Assembly (NCBI RefSeq): GCF_032118995.1
Contig: NC_092651.1
Coordinates: 13,231,285-13,295,284 of the forward strand
DNA length: 64,000 bases
Source of the DNA: Asterias amurensis
Taxonomy: Eukaryota > Echinodermata > Asteroidea > Forcipulatida > Asteriidae
Direction of reading: 5' to 3'
The notes below the pieces were generated by a model. That model ran no database searches. It was not told where the DNA came from and saw only the letters and a list, made by a program, of their open reading frames with translations. Made by a program: the position numbers and the translations under genes. Shown piece by piece: positions 13,401 to 26,072 of this stretch. Numbering within the stretch: position 1 is the first letter of the stretch; each line of letters opens with the position of its first letter.

Positions 13401-16400
13401 TGAAAAACAGAGCGTTCACTGTAACTGGGCTTTTTGCCAGGGGAAAACTATGAGTCTGCCTCAAAATCAATGGAGTCGAAAAAAACAAACAAAGGGATCA
13501 AACATTGTTGAATATTTCCAATGAATAAACAATGTTTTATTTACAAATTGCTTCAGTGGTTTACATTTTTTCTTATAAACAAACACACCTATGTTCAATA
13601 CAAATTTTAGAAAGTTGCAAAGATAAAATTCCTGACAAGTAGCCTTGTGTGATTCATGTGGGTTTTCTCTGATTTGTCAATGAACGAGTCCAAATAAATT
13701 TGGTTAAACTGTCAATGTTAACATAACACCAAGAAGTTGTTGTTGAACGTCACAAGTATTCTCTATATTATAACTAATTGTCAAAAAACTGTTAAGCTTT
13801 AATTCTCACTTGTATTTTTCTAGCACTTTTTTAAGCAGTTTAGTATCGTGTAATACAATTCCAACATCATTAGCATTGATGGCTGATGTTTCTTCTGATG
13901 GGTTCTTCAGGTGATGTGTGTGCAAGGTGAAAATCTCTTGTGAATAGTGTTCTGAGGAAATTGTCCGTTTTCATCCACTGGTTGAGAACCAACATCACTC
14001 AAAAGAGATTTACAAATGGTGCTACCCCAAACATCACCTGGTTATTACTCCAACCATGCAATGCTTCAAATCCTACTGATGAGTTCTTGTCCCTTGTTTA
14101 CGAAACATTGCCTGCAGAGTGAGAAAATAAACAAAAAAATTGATTGAGAGGTTAATTTCCGATTAACAAAAAAATGAGTGAAAGGTTAATTTATGATCAA
14201 CAAATAAATGGATACCCCCTTAAACTCTTGATTAATAGAAGTACTTTTAATTTGTATTTTTCTTGAGAATTGGTTATTGAGCTTGAAAACACAACCTTAG
14301 TAGGTTACCCTTTTCTATGTCCCCTTTTCATAATTTATTGTTTTCTAAAGTAGCCTTTGTGAATTGAATTTCAGCCCCTTTCTCCTGTAGTTTGACTCAT
14401 TGAAAAATAATCCTACTGAACAAAGTAATCGTGTATTAAAGTTTACAACATTTTCACACTGTCCGAAGGTTTTAACAATTTTTATAACTTGAAACATCAA
14501 TATTACCTTTGCTGGTCTTGAACTTTTAATGAATCTTGGCTCCTTGTCACTAGTTTCCCATGTAAAGTCCAGAGATGTCCTCACTGTCTGAACAGTATCT
14601 GTAAATTAGTGTAAATTGAAAAAAACAACTATTTCTTTAGTAATATAAATGCAAAACAGGGAAAGCATGTGGATATTGAAAGGAAAGTGACAAAAAGAGA
14701 CTGAGTGATTATGGACAGGCGTCTGGAATTTTAATTTGTATTACTAAAGATTGACAATATTATACAATTTTAATATTATAGGACAAGTTAGGTCAATGAG
14801 ATTGTGGTTTAAACATTTTCAAATGTAAAGTAAAATTATAAAAAAAAATCACTCTATTCAAAGCCAGTTGACACTATAATGACTAATGCCAATTACTCAA
14901 AATAATTGTTAGCATAAAAACTTACTAGGTAACAATCAATGCAATGGAGAGCTGTTGACATGGTTGATGATAGTTTAAAATCATTGTTATGTGTGTGGCT
15001 GTGACTGTGTGTGAGCCCCACTCAGCTCAGGTTGGGCCTTGGTTTTTATTTTATAAATAAAGGAAAGTATAAAAAATAACAAAGCTTATCTAAGGTTACT
15101 TAACTTCTAAGTTAAATTAAAAAGTAATTAAAATAGTAGGTTAAAAATAACAAAGGAATTTGTCAATCAGTATTTTGTGCTTAATTTAATAGCTTTGTGA
15201 AACTTTGCCCAGTTCAGTAGGGGCTTCAAATTGATATGAGCGTGCAATTCAAATATCTACCTGCTCTTTTTCACGAAAACGATGCAGCACAAAATAAGCC
15301 TGCCATTTGTTTGCGCAGTGTGCATATGCATGGTGTGTGACTCACTAATTGGCAATCATCATCATGACCATCCTATTTTACTAATTAGGCAAAAGAAAAA
15401 CAACTGTTACATTTCTTCATATCGTAACTTACCCTAATATCAAAAGCACATTGTCCTGTTTCCATAAGGCAATTATGAGCAAACTGTCAGTTCTGAAAGC
15501 TGTCAAAAAGAGCTTAATTTTCAAGTTTTAGCCGCCTTAACCGAGGAATTAAATGGCGGCCGCCGGATAAAGTTTTGTCTTTATGAATGTGACGTCATCG
15601 AGGGTGGGGGGGGGGTAGTGGTTTGAAACTAGTACGACCGTAGAGGGAGGTATACAAGGGGACCGTTAAAAAAACATCTACCCCATACCTCCTGCAGCAG
15701 CAAAGCATGGGGTCGAGCGGGAAGCGAAAATCTTGGGCACGATCGAAGATGCGGGGTGACCGCCCACAAAGAGAGGTTGTGTGATGATGACGTCATGGAG
15801 TACCTGGTTTATCGAACTGTAAGAGGGCGCTAATCATTGGGACCGTTAAATAAACTAGACGTTAACACTTCTGTCCAATATGAGCCTAAGAAAGGTCATT
15901 TTTATCTTGATCCTAATTGAATCACGTTTTAACAACCTTATAAACTGCTGTGGAATGTTCATTTGAATGCTTGTCTATAGAAGAGAATAGTAGCCAGGAA
16001 CCTTGTGTTTTCCCTTCTCAATTGATGATAAGAAACCTTAGTGAGTTAATAATGAATAACCAATATTATTAACTACCCAAAAATCAATACCTATTGAACA
16101 ATTTTACATGCTTACATTTCCACGACCAGACCCGACTTGATAGGGTGTTTTTTCAATTATTTTAAGAAAATTCTTTTGTTGGAAACTTTTTGGTGGCAAA
16201 ACTTTCATGAAAAACAGAGCGTTCACTGTAACTGGGCTTTTTGCCAGGGGAAAACTATGAGTCTGCCTCAAAATCAATGGAGTCGAAAAAAACAAACAAA
16301 GGGATCAAACATTGTTGAATATTTCCAATGAATAAACAATGTTTTATTTACAAATTGCTTCAGTGGTTTACATTTTTTCTTATAAACAAACACACCTATG

Positions 16401-19400
16401 TTCAATACAAATTTTAGAAAGTTGCAAAGATAAAATTCCTGACAAGTAGCCTTGTGTGATTCATGTGGGTTTTCTCTGATTTGTCAATGAACGAGTCCAA
16501 ATAAATTTGGTTAAACTGTCAATGTTAACATAACACCAAGAAGTTGTTGTTGAACGTCACAAGTATTCTCTATATTATAACTAATTGTCAAAAAACTGTT
16601 AAGCTTTAATTCTCACTTGTATTTTTCTAGCACTTTTTTAAGCAGTTTAGTATCGTGTAATACAATTCCAACATCATTAGCATTGATGGCTGATGTTTCT
16701 TCTGATGGGTTCTTCAGGTGATGTGTGTGCAAGGTGAAAATCTCTTGTGAATAGTGTTCTGAGGAAATTGTCCGTTTTCATCCACTGGTTGAGAACCAAC
16801 ATCACTCAAAAGAGATTTACAAATGGTGCTACCCCAAACATCACCTGGTTATTACTCCAACCATGCAATGCTTAAAATCCTACTGATGAGTTCTTGTCCC
16901 TTGTTTACGAAACATTGCCTGCAGAGTGAGAAAATAAACAAAAAAATTGATTGAGAGGTTAATTTCCGATTAACAAAAAAATGAGTGAAAGGTTAATTTA
17001 TGATCAACAAATAAATGGATACCCCCTTAAACTCTTGATTAATAGAAGTACTTTTAATTTGTATTTTTCTTGAGAATTGGTTATTGAGCTTGAAAACACA
17101 ACCTTAGTAGGTTACCCTTTTCTATGTCCCCTTTTCATAATTTATTGTTTTCTAAAGTAGCCTTTGTGAATTGAATTTCAGCCCCTTTCTCCTGTAGTTT
17201 GACTCATTGAAAAATAATCCTACTGAACAAAGTAATCGTGTATTAAAGTTTACAACATTTTCACACTGTCCGAAGGTTTTAACAATTTTTATAACTTGAA
17301 ACATCAATATTACCTTTGCTGGTCTTGAACTTTTAATGAATCTTGGCTCCTTGTCACTAGTTTCCCATGTAAAGTCCAGAGATGTCCTCACTGTCTGAAC
17401 AGTATCTGTAAATTAGTGTAAATTGAAAAAAACAACTATTTCTTTAGTAATATAAATGCAAAACAGGGAAAGCATGTGGATATTGAAAGGAAAGTGACAA
17501 AAAGAGACTGAGTGATTATGGACAGGCGTCTGGAATTTTAATTTGTATTACTAAAGATTGACAATATTATACAATTTTAATATTATAGGACAAGTTAGGT
17601 CAATGAGATTGTGGTTTAAACATTTTCAAATGTAAAGTAAAATTATAAAAAAAAATCACTCTATTCAAAGCCAGTTGACACTATAATGACTAATGCCAAT
17701 TACTCAAAATAATTGTTAGCATAAAAACTTACTAGGTAACAATCAATGCAATGGAGAGCTGTTGACATGGTTGATGATAGTTTAAAATCATTGTTATGTG
17801 TGTGGCTGTGACTGTGTGTGAGCCCCACTCAGCTCAGGTTGGGCCTTGGTTTTTATTTTATAAATAAAGGAAAGTATAAAAAATAACAAAGCTTATCTAA
17901 GGTTACTTAACTTCTAAGTTAAATTAAAAAGTAATTAAAATAGTAGGTTAAAAATAACAAAGGAATTTGTCAATCAGTATTTTGTGCTTAATTTAATAGC
18001 TTTGTGAAACTTTGCCCAGTTCAGTAGGGGCTTCAAATTGATATGAGCGTGCAATTCAAATATCTACCTGCTCTTTTTCACGAAAACGATGCAGCACAAA
18101 ATAAGCCTGCCATTTGTTTGCGCAGTGTGCATATGCATGGTGTGTGACTCACTAATTGGCAATCATCATCATGACCATCCTATTTTACTAATTAGGCAAA
18201 AGAAAAACAACTGTTACATTTCTTCATATCGTAACTTACCCTAATATCAAAAGCACATTGTCCTGTTTCCATAAGGCAATTATGAGCAAACTGTCAGTTC
18301 TGAAAGCTGTCAAAAAGAGCTTAATTTTCAAGTTTTAGCCGCCTTAACCGAGGAATTAAATGGCGGCCGCCGGATAAAGTTTTGTCTTTATGAATGTGAC
18401 GTCATCGAGGGTGGGGGGGGGGGGGTAGTGGTTTGAAACTAGTACGACCGTAGAGGGAGGTATACAAGGGGACCGTTAAAAAAACATCTACCCCATACCT
18501 CCTGCAGCAGCAAAGCATGGGGTCGAGCGGGAAGCGAAAATCTTGGGCACGATCGAAGATGCGGGGTGACCGCCCACAAAGAGAGGTTGTGTGATGATGA
18601 CGTCATGGAGTACCTGGTTTATCGAACTGTAAGAGGGCGCTAATCATTGGGACCGTTAAATAAACTAGACGTTAACACTTCTGTCCAATATGAGCCTAAG
18701 AAAGGTCATTTTTATCTTGATCCTAATTGAATCACGTTTTAACAACCTTATAAACTGCTGTGGAATGTTCATTTGAATGCTTGTCTATAGAAGAGAATAG
18801 TAGCCAGGAACCTTGTGTTTTCCCTTCTCAATTGATGATAAGAAACCTTAGTGAGTTAATAATGAATAACCAATATTATTAACTACCCAAAAATCAATAC
18901 CTATTGAACAATTTTACATGCTTACATTTCCACGACCAGACCCGACTTGATAGGGTGTTTTTTCAATTATTTTAAGAAAATTCTTTTGTTGGAAACTTTT
19001 TGGTGGCAAAACTTTCATGAAAAACAGAGCGTTCACTGTAACTGGGCTTTTTGCCAGGGGAAAACTATGAGTCTGCCTCAAAATCAATGGAGTCGAAAAA
19101 AACAAACAAAGGGATCAAACATTGTTGAATATTTCCAATGAATAAACAATGTTTTATTTACAAATTGCTTCAGTGGTTTACATTTTTTCTTATAAACAAA
19201 CACACCTATGTTCAATACAAATTTTAGAAAGTTGCAAAGATAAAATTCCTGACAAGTAGCCTTGTGTGATTCATGTGGGTTTTCTCTGATTTGTCAATGA
19301 ACGAGTCCAAATAAATTTGGTTAAACTGTCAATGTTAACATAACACCAAGAAGTTGTTGTTGAACGTCACAAGTATTCTCTATATTATAACTAATTGTCA

Positions 19401-22400
19401 AAAAACTGTTAAGCTTTAATTCTCACTTGTATTTTTCTAGCACTTTTTTAAGCAGTTTAGTATCGTGTAATACAATTCCAACATCATTAGCATTGATGGC
19501 TGATGTTTCTTCTGATGGGTTCTTCAGGTGATGTGTGTGCAAGGTGAAAATCTCTTGTGAATAGTGTTCTGAGGAAATTGTCCGTTTTCATCCACTGGTT
19601 GAGAACCAACATCACTCAAAAGAGATTTACAAATGGTGCTACCCCAAACATCACCTGGTTATTACTCCAACCATGCAATGCTTAAAATCCTACTGATGAG
19701 TTCTTGTCCCTTGTTTACGAAACATTGCCTGCAGAGTGAGAAAATAAACAAAAAAATTGATTGAGAGGTTAATTTCCGATTAACAAAAAAATGAGTGAAA
19801 GGTTAATTTATGATCAACAAATAAATGGATACCCCCTTAAACTCTTGATTAATAGAAGTACTTTTAATTTGTATTTTTCTTGAGAATTGGTTATTGAGCT
19901 TGAAAACACAACCTTAGTAGGTTACCCTTTTCTATGTCCCCTTTTCATAATTTATTGTTTTCTAAAGTAGCCTTTGTGAATTGAATTTCAGCCCCTTTCT
20001 CCTGTAGTTTGACTCATTGAAAAATAATCCTACTGAACAAAGTAATCGTGTATTAAAGTTTACAACATTTTCACACTGTCCGAAGGTTTTAACAATTTTT
20101 ATAACTTGAAACATCAATATTACCTTTGCTGGTCTTGAACTTTTAATGAATCTTGGCTCCTTGTCACTAGTTTCCCATGTAAAGTCCAGAGATGTCCTCA
20201 CTGTCTGAACAGTATCTGTAAATTAGTGTAAATTGAAAAAAACAACTATTTCTTTAGTAATATAAATGCAAAACAGGGAAAGCATGTGGATATTGAAAGG
20301 AAAGTGACAAAAAGAGACTGAGTGATTATGGACAGGCGTCTGGAATTTTAATTTGTATTACTAAAGATTGACAATATTATACAATTTTAATATTATAGGA
20401 CAAGTTAGGTCAATGAGATTGTGGTTTAAACATTTTCAAATGTAAAGTAAAATTATAAAAAAAAATCACTCTATTCAAAGCCAGTTGACACTATAATGAC
20501 TAATGCCAATTACTCAAAATAATTGTTAGCATAAAAACTTACTAGGTAACAATCAATGCAATGGAGAGCTGTTGACATGGTTGATGATAGTTTAAAATCA
20601 TTGTTATGTGTGTGGCTGTGACTGTGTGTGAGCCCCACTCAGCTCAGGTTGGGCCTTGGTTTTTATTTTATAAATAAAGGAAAGTATAAAAAATAACAAA
20701 GCTTATCTAAGGTTACTTAACTTCTAAGTTAAATTAAAAAGTAATTAAAATAGTAGGTTAAAAATAACAAAGGAATTTGTCAATCAGTATTTTGTGCTTA
20801 ATTTAATAGCTTTGTGAAACTTTGCCCAGTTCAGTAGGGGCTTCAAATTGATATGAGCGTGCAATTCAAATATCTACCTGCTCTTTTTCACGAAAACGAT
20901 GCAGCACAAAATAAGCCTGCCATTTGTTTGCGCAGTGTGCATATGCATGGTGTGTGACTCACTAATTGGCAATCATCATCATGACCATCCTATTTTACTA
21001 ATTAGGCAAAAGAAAAACAACTGTTACATTTCTTCATATCGTAACTTACCCTAATATCAAAAGCACATTGTCCTGTTTCCATAAGGCAATTATGAGCAAA
21101 CTGTCAGTTCTGAAAGCTGTCAAAAAGAGCTTAATTTTCAAGTTTTAGCCGCCTTAACCGAGGAATTAAATGGCGGCCGCCGGATAAAGTTTTGTCTTTA
21201 TGAATGTGACGTCATCGAGGGTGGGGGGGGGGGGTAGTGGTTTGAAACTAGTACGACCGTAGAGGGAGGTATACAAGGGGACCGTTAAAAAAACATCTAC
21301 CCCATACCTCCTGCAGCAGCAAAGCATGGGGTCGAGCGGGAAGCGAAAATCTTGGGCACGATCGAAGATGCGGGGTGACCGCCCACAAAGAGAGGTTGTG
21401 TGATGATGACGTCATGGAGTACCTGGTTTATCGAACTGTAAGAGGGCGCTAATCATTGGGACCGTTAAATAAACTAGACGTTAACACTTCTGTCCAATAT
21501 GAGCCTAAGAAAGGTCATTTTTATCTTGATCCTAATTGAATCACGTTTTAACAACCTTATAAACTGCTGTGGAATGTTCATTTGAATGCTTGTCTATAGA
21601 AGAGAATAGTAGCCAGGAACCTTGTGTTTTCCCTTCTCAATTGATGATAAGAAACCTTAGTGAGTTAATAATGAATAACCAATATTATTAACTACCCAAA
21701 AATCAATACCTATTGAACAATTTTACATGCTTACATTTCCACGACCAGACCCGACTTGATAGGGTGTTTTTTCAATTATTTTAAGAAAATTCTTTTGTTG
21801 GAAACTTTTTGGTGGCAAAACTTTCATGAAAAACAGAGCGTTCACTGTAACTGGGCTTTTTGCCAGGGGAAAATTATGAGTCTGCCTCAAAATCAATGGA
21901 GTCGAAAAAAACAAACAAAGGGATCAAACATTGTTGAATATTTCCAATGAATAAACAATGTTTTATTTACAAATTGCTTCAGTGGTTTACATTTTTTCTT
22001 ATAAACAAACACACCAATGTTCAATACAAATTTTAGAAAGTTGCAAAGATAAAATTCCTGACAAGTAGCCTTGTGTGATTCATGTAGGTTTTCTCTGATT
22101 TGTCAATGAACGAGTCCAAATAAATTTGGTTAAACTGTCAATGTTAACATAACACCAAGAAGTTGTTGTTGAACGTCACAAGTATTCTCTATATTATAAC
22201 TAATTGTCAAAAAACTGTTAAGCTTTAATTCTCACTTGTATTTTTCTAGCACTTTTTTAAGCAGTTTAGTATCGTGTAATACAATTCCAACATCATTAGC
22301 ATTGATGGCTGATGTTTCTTCTGATGGGTTCTTCAGGTGATGTGTGTGCAAGGTGAAAATCTCTTGTGAATAGTGTTCTGAGGAAATTGTCTGTTTTCAT

Positions 22401-22626
22401 CCACTGGTTGAGAACCAACATCACTCAAAAGAGATTTACAAATGGTGCTACCCCAAACATCACCTGGTTATTACTCCAACCATGCAATGCTTCAAATCCT
22501 ACTGATGAGTTCTTGTCCCTTGTTTACGAAACATTGCCTGCAGAGTGAGAAAATAAACAAAAAAATTGATTGAGAGGTTAATTTCCGATTAACAAAAAAA
22601 TGAGTGAAAGGTTAATTTATGATCAA

Positions 22627-23967
22627 CAAATAAATGGATACCCCCTTAAACTCTTGATTAATAGAAGTACTTTTAATTTGTATTTTTCTTGAGAATTGGT
22701 AATTGAGCTTGAAAACACAACCTTAGTAGGTTACCCTTTTCTATGTCCCCTTTTCATAATTTATTGTTTTCTAAAGTAGCCTTTGTAAAATTGAATTTCA
22801 GCCCCTTTCTCCTGTAGTTTGACTCATTGAAAAATAATCCTACTGAACAAAGTAATCGTGTATTAAAGTTTACAACATTTTCACACTGTCCGAAGGTTTT
22901 AACAATTTTTATAACTTGAAACATCAATATTACCTTTGCTGGTCTTGAACTTTTAATGAATCTTGGCTCCTTGTCACAAGTTTCCCATGTAAAGTCCAGA
23001 GATGTCCTCACTGTCTGAACAGTATCTGTAAATTAGTGTAAATTGAAAAAAAAAATATTTCTTTAGTAATATAAATGCAAAACAGGGAAAGCATGTGGAT
23101 ATTGAAAGGAAAGTGACAAAAAGAGACTGAGTGATTATGGACAGGCGTCTGGAATTTTAATTTGTATTACTAAAGATTGACAATATTATACAATTTTAAT
23201 ATTATAGGACAAGTTAGGTCAATGAGATTGTGGTTTAAACATTTTCAAATGTAAAGTAAAATTATAAAAAAAATCACTCTATTCAAAGCCAGTTGACACT
23301 ATAATGACTAATGCCAATTACTCAAAATAATTGTTAGCATAAAAACTTACTAGGTAACAATCAATGCAATGGAGAGCTGTCGACATGGTTGATGATAGTT
23401 TAAAATTATTGTTATGTGTGTGGCTGTGACTGTGTGTGAGCCCCACTCAGCTCAGCTTGGGCCTTGGTTTTTATTTTATAAATAAAGGAAAGTATAAAAA
23501 ATAACAAAGCTTATCTAAGGTAACTTAACTTCTAAGTTAAATGAAAAAGTAATTAAAACAGTAGGTTAAAAATAACAAAGGAATTTGTCAATCAGTATTT
23601 TGTGCTTAATTTAATAGCTTTGTGAAACTTTGCCCAGTTCAGTAGGGGCTTCAAATTGATATGAGCGTGCAATTCAAATATCTACCTGCCCTTTTTAACG
23701 AAAAAGATGCAGCACAAAATAAGCCTGCCATTTGTTTGCGCAGTGTGCATATGCATGGTGTGACTGTGTGACTCACTAATTGGCAATTATCATGACCATC
23801 CTATTTTACTAATTAGGCAAAAGAAAAACAACTGTTACATTTCTTCATATCGTAACTTACCCTAATATCAAAAGCACATTGTCCTGTTTCCATAAGGCAA
23901 TTATGAGCAAACTGTCAGTTCTGAAAGCTGTCAAAAAGAGCTTAATTTTCAAGTTTTAGCCGCCTTA
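22627..23967. repeat. Truncated, more diverged terminal copy of the array unit
   Basis: The last copy matches the others for 1.34 kb and then stops at the left tip of fold-back element A. Its first ~700 bp share private variants with copy 5. Its distal part (about 23,380-23,800) has several substitutions and small indels found in no other copy, for example around 23,380, 23,405, 23,455, 23,690 and 23,760. Edge copies that diverge more are expected when interior copies are homogenised by unequal exchange. Confidence 0.9.
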
Positions 23968-24118
23968 TATGGCGTGTCAAACGTTGCATTATTCGATAAC
24001 GTACAATATATGTGCGATGTTTCTCATATATATGCGATAATTGTCACATATATGCGATATTCATTTGATGTATGCAATAAATGTATTATATATGCAATAC
24101 ATGTAATATATATGCAAT

Positions 24119-24258
24119 AAATTGTAATATATGTGCGATAAATTGTAATATATGTGCGATAAATTGTAATATATGTGCGATAAATTGTAATATATGTGCG
24201 ATAAATTGTAATATATGTGCGATAAATTGTAATATATGTGCGATAAATTGTAATATAT
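24119..24258. repeat. 21-bp minisatellite, left arm of element A
   Basis: About seven near-perfect copies of GCGATAAATTGTAATATATGT. Because 21 is a multiple of three, every frame is periodic and gives 7-residue repeat ORFs on both strands (ITIYRTY, NCNICAI and similar); these are artefacts. Confidence 0.95.
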
Positions 24259-26072
24259 CCCAGGTGAAAAATCCAGTTGAAACCAGTTGAACAGTCAACT
24301 GGTTTCAACTGGGTTCAACTGGAATTAACTGGTGTCCAACTTGTACCAGTTGGATTCAACTGGTTTGAAAAAAATCCAGTTGAAACCAGTTGAAGGAAGT
24401 AGTTACCAACTGGTAGTTCTTGTTGTGTCAACAGGGACCAGTTGAAACCAGTTGAAGGAAGTAGTTACCAACTGGTAATTCTTGTTGTGTCAACGAGGAC
24501 CAGTTGAAACCAGTTGAAGGAAGTAGTTGCCAACTGGTAATTCTTGTTGTGTCAACAGGGACCAGTTGAAACCAGTTGAAGGAAGTCGTTGCCAACTGGT
24601 AATATTGTGGTGTAAACAGGGACCAGTTGAAAACAGTTGAAGGAAATAGTTGCCAACTGGTAGTTATTGTGGTGTAAACAGGAACCAGTTCAAACCAGTT
24701 GAAGGAACCAGTTACCAACTGGTAATTCTTGTTGTGTCAACAGGAACTAGTTGCAACCAGTTGAGGAACCAGTTAGCAACTGGCCATTCATGTGGTGTCA
24801 ACAGGAACCAGTTGAAAGAACCAGTCACCAACTGGAAATAATTACCAAAGGGACCAGTTGAAATTATATAGTTGGAGGAACCAGTTACCAACTGGTTATT
24901 CTCATGAACAGGGACCAGTTAAAACCAGTTGAAGGAACCAGTTACCAACTGGTCACACTAATTCTTATGAACAGGGACAGTTGAAACCAATTAAGTAACT
25001 GGATTTTCTCACCCACAGAGACCATTGTTGAAACTAGTTGAAAGGATCAGTTACCAACTGGTTATTCTCATGAACAGGGACCAGTTGAAACCAGTTGAAG
25101 GAAAAAGTTACCAACTGGTCTTAATAATTCTCATGAACATCGACCAGTTGAAACCAGTTACCAAAACTGTCATTCTTAAACAGGGACCAGTTGGAACCAG
25201 ATTGTTGTTTGTGTTTTGTTTCCCACAGTTGCCCATCATTGATGGTTTATACAAAAAATGGAAATCCACTCATTAAATTCACATCCCCAAATTAAAGTAA
25301 ATATTATACTGAACAAAAACATAAATGCAATTTGTTAGAATTAAATGGGCGGGATCTAATTAATTATGCACAAATATAGAACTCTATGTTTATTCAAAAC
25401 CATTGTAGGTATAACAAAAGTTACACTTAAATGTGTGTAAGTTTATATACATGTAGTTATAATTTGGTACTAAAACAAATTTTGGTGTATCATATTGGTC
25501 AGCGCACTTCAAAATTACACACCATAGGTAGAAAGCAAAGCCCAAAAAGTGTATACTTGGATCGGAACCTACAGGGGTAATGTGCTCGATCTTAGCATGA
25601 TTAAAATCTTAGCACTTTTGATGATGATGACAAAAGTTTTAGGCTAACTGACTGTCCGCCGGGCTACATGTTAGTCAGACTGTCTGTCTGTCAGTCATAA
25701 TAATAAGCAAACCTGCTAACTGGTGACAACAGTTGATGCACTCAAAACCAGTTGGACCAGTTGGTACCAGTTGAAAACCAGTTCAGACAAGTCACAAAAC
25801 AGTTTGTACCAGCTAAACCATTTTAAACCAGTTCAAAACCAGTTTAAATCAGTAAAACCAGTTCAAAACCAGTCAAACCAGTTTAAAACCAGTTCGAAAC
25901 CAGTTAAACCAGTTCAAAACCAGTCAAACCAGTTCGAAACCAGTCAAACCAGTTCAAAACCTGTTAACCAGTTAAAAACCAGTTAAACCAGTTACCAAAT
26001 CCCAGTTCAACTGGACCAGTTGGGACCAGTTAAAACCAGTTGAACTGGTTTCAACTGGAATTTTCACCTGGG
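24259..26072. mobile_element. Element B: CAACTGG/CCAGTTG-rich inverted-repeat element inserted in A
   Basis: The ends are inverted copies: CCCAGGTGAAAAATCCAG on the left, ending CTGGAATTTTCACCTGGG on the right, each followed inwards by repeated CCAGTTG/CAACTGG. It splits the 21-bp minisatellite of A, with AT on both sides fitting a 2-bp target duplication. Inside, 24,360-25,200 is a degenerate minisatellite of about 61-62 bp (pairs of CCAGTTG, then ACCAACTGGT, then a TTGTTGTGTCAACA-like spacer); 25,260-25,700 is unique AT-rich sequence; 25,720-26,055 is dense in AAACCAGTTCAAAACCAGT. No plausible protein was found; the ORFs here merely read the repeat. Confidence 0.85.

Larger units (their letters stand above)
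1..23967. repeat. Tandem array of ~2.81-kb units (8 full + 1 truncated copy)
   Basis: The same unit is repeated head-to-tail. Taking the start at the CAAATAAATGGATACCCC motif, copies begin at 1, 2813, 5779, 8586, 11394, 14201, 17008, 19818 and 22627. Unit length is 2807-2812 bp; copy 2 is 2966 bp because it carries an insertion. Copies differ by a few substitutions, small indels and the length of a G-run (near 1405 in copy 1). The ninth copy is cut off at 23,967, where fold-back element A begins. The array continues off the left edge of the window, since the phase at base 1 is arbitrary. Near-identity points to recent amplification or homogenisation. No long ORF spans a unit; short conserved ORFs on both strands are not evidence of coding by themselves. 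Confidence 0.97.

Noticed and set aside
24024-24308. 94-codon ORF rich in TYITIYR repeats (and its twins on the other frames and at 27,895-28,497)
   Set aside because: It reads the 21-bp minisatellite of element A; all frames stay open because 21 is divisible by three.
24290-26060. CRISPR-like regular repeats in the CCAGTTG region
   Set aside because: Repeats are degenerate, occur in both orientations and have no unique spacers of even length; this is an animal minisatellite within a mobile element.
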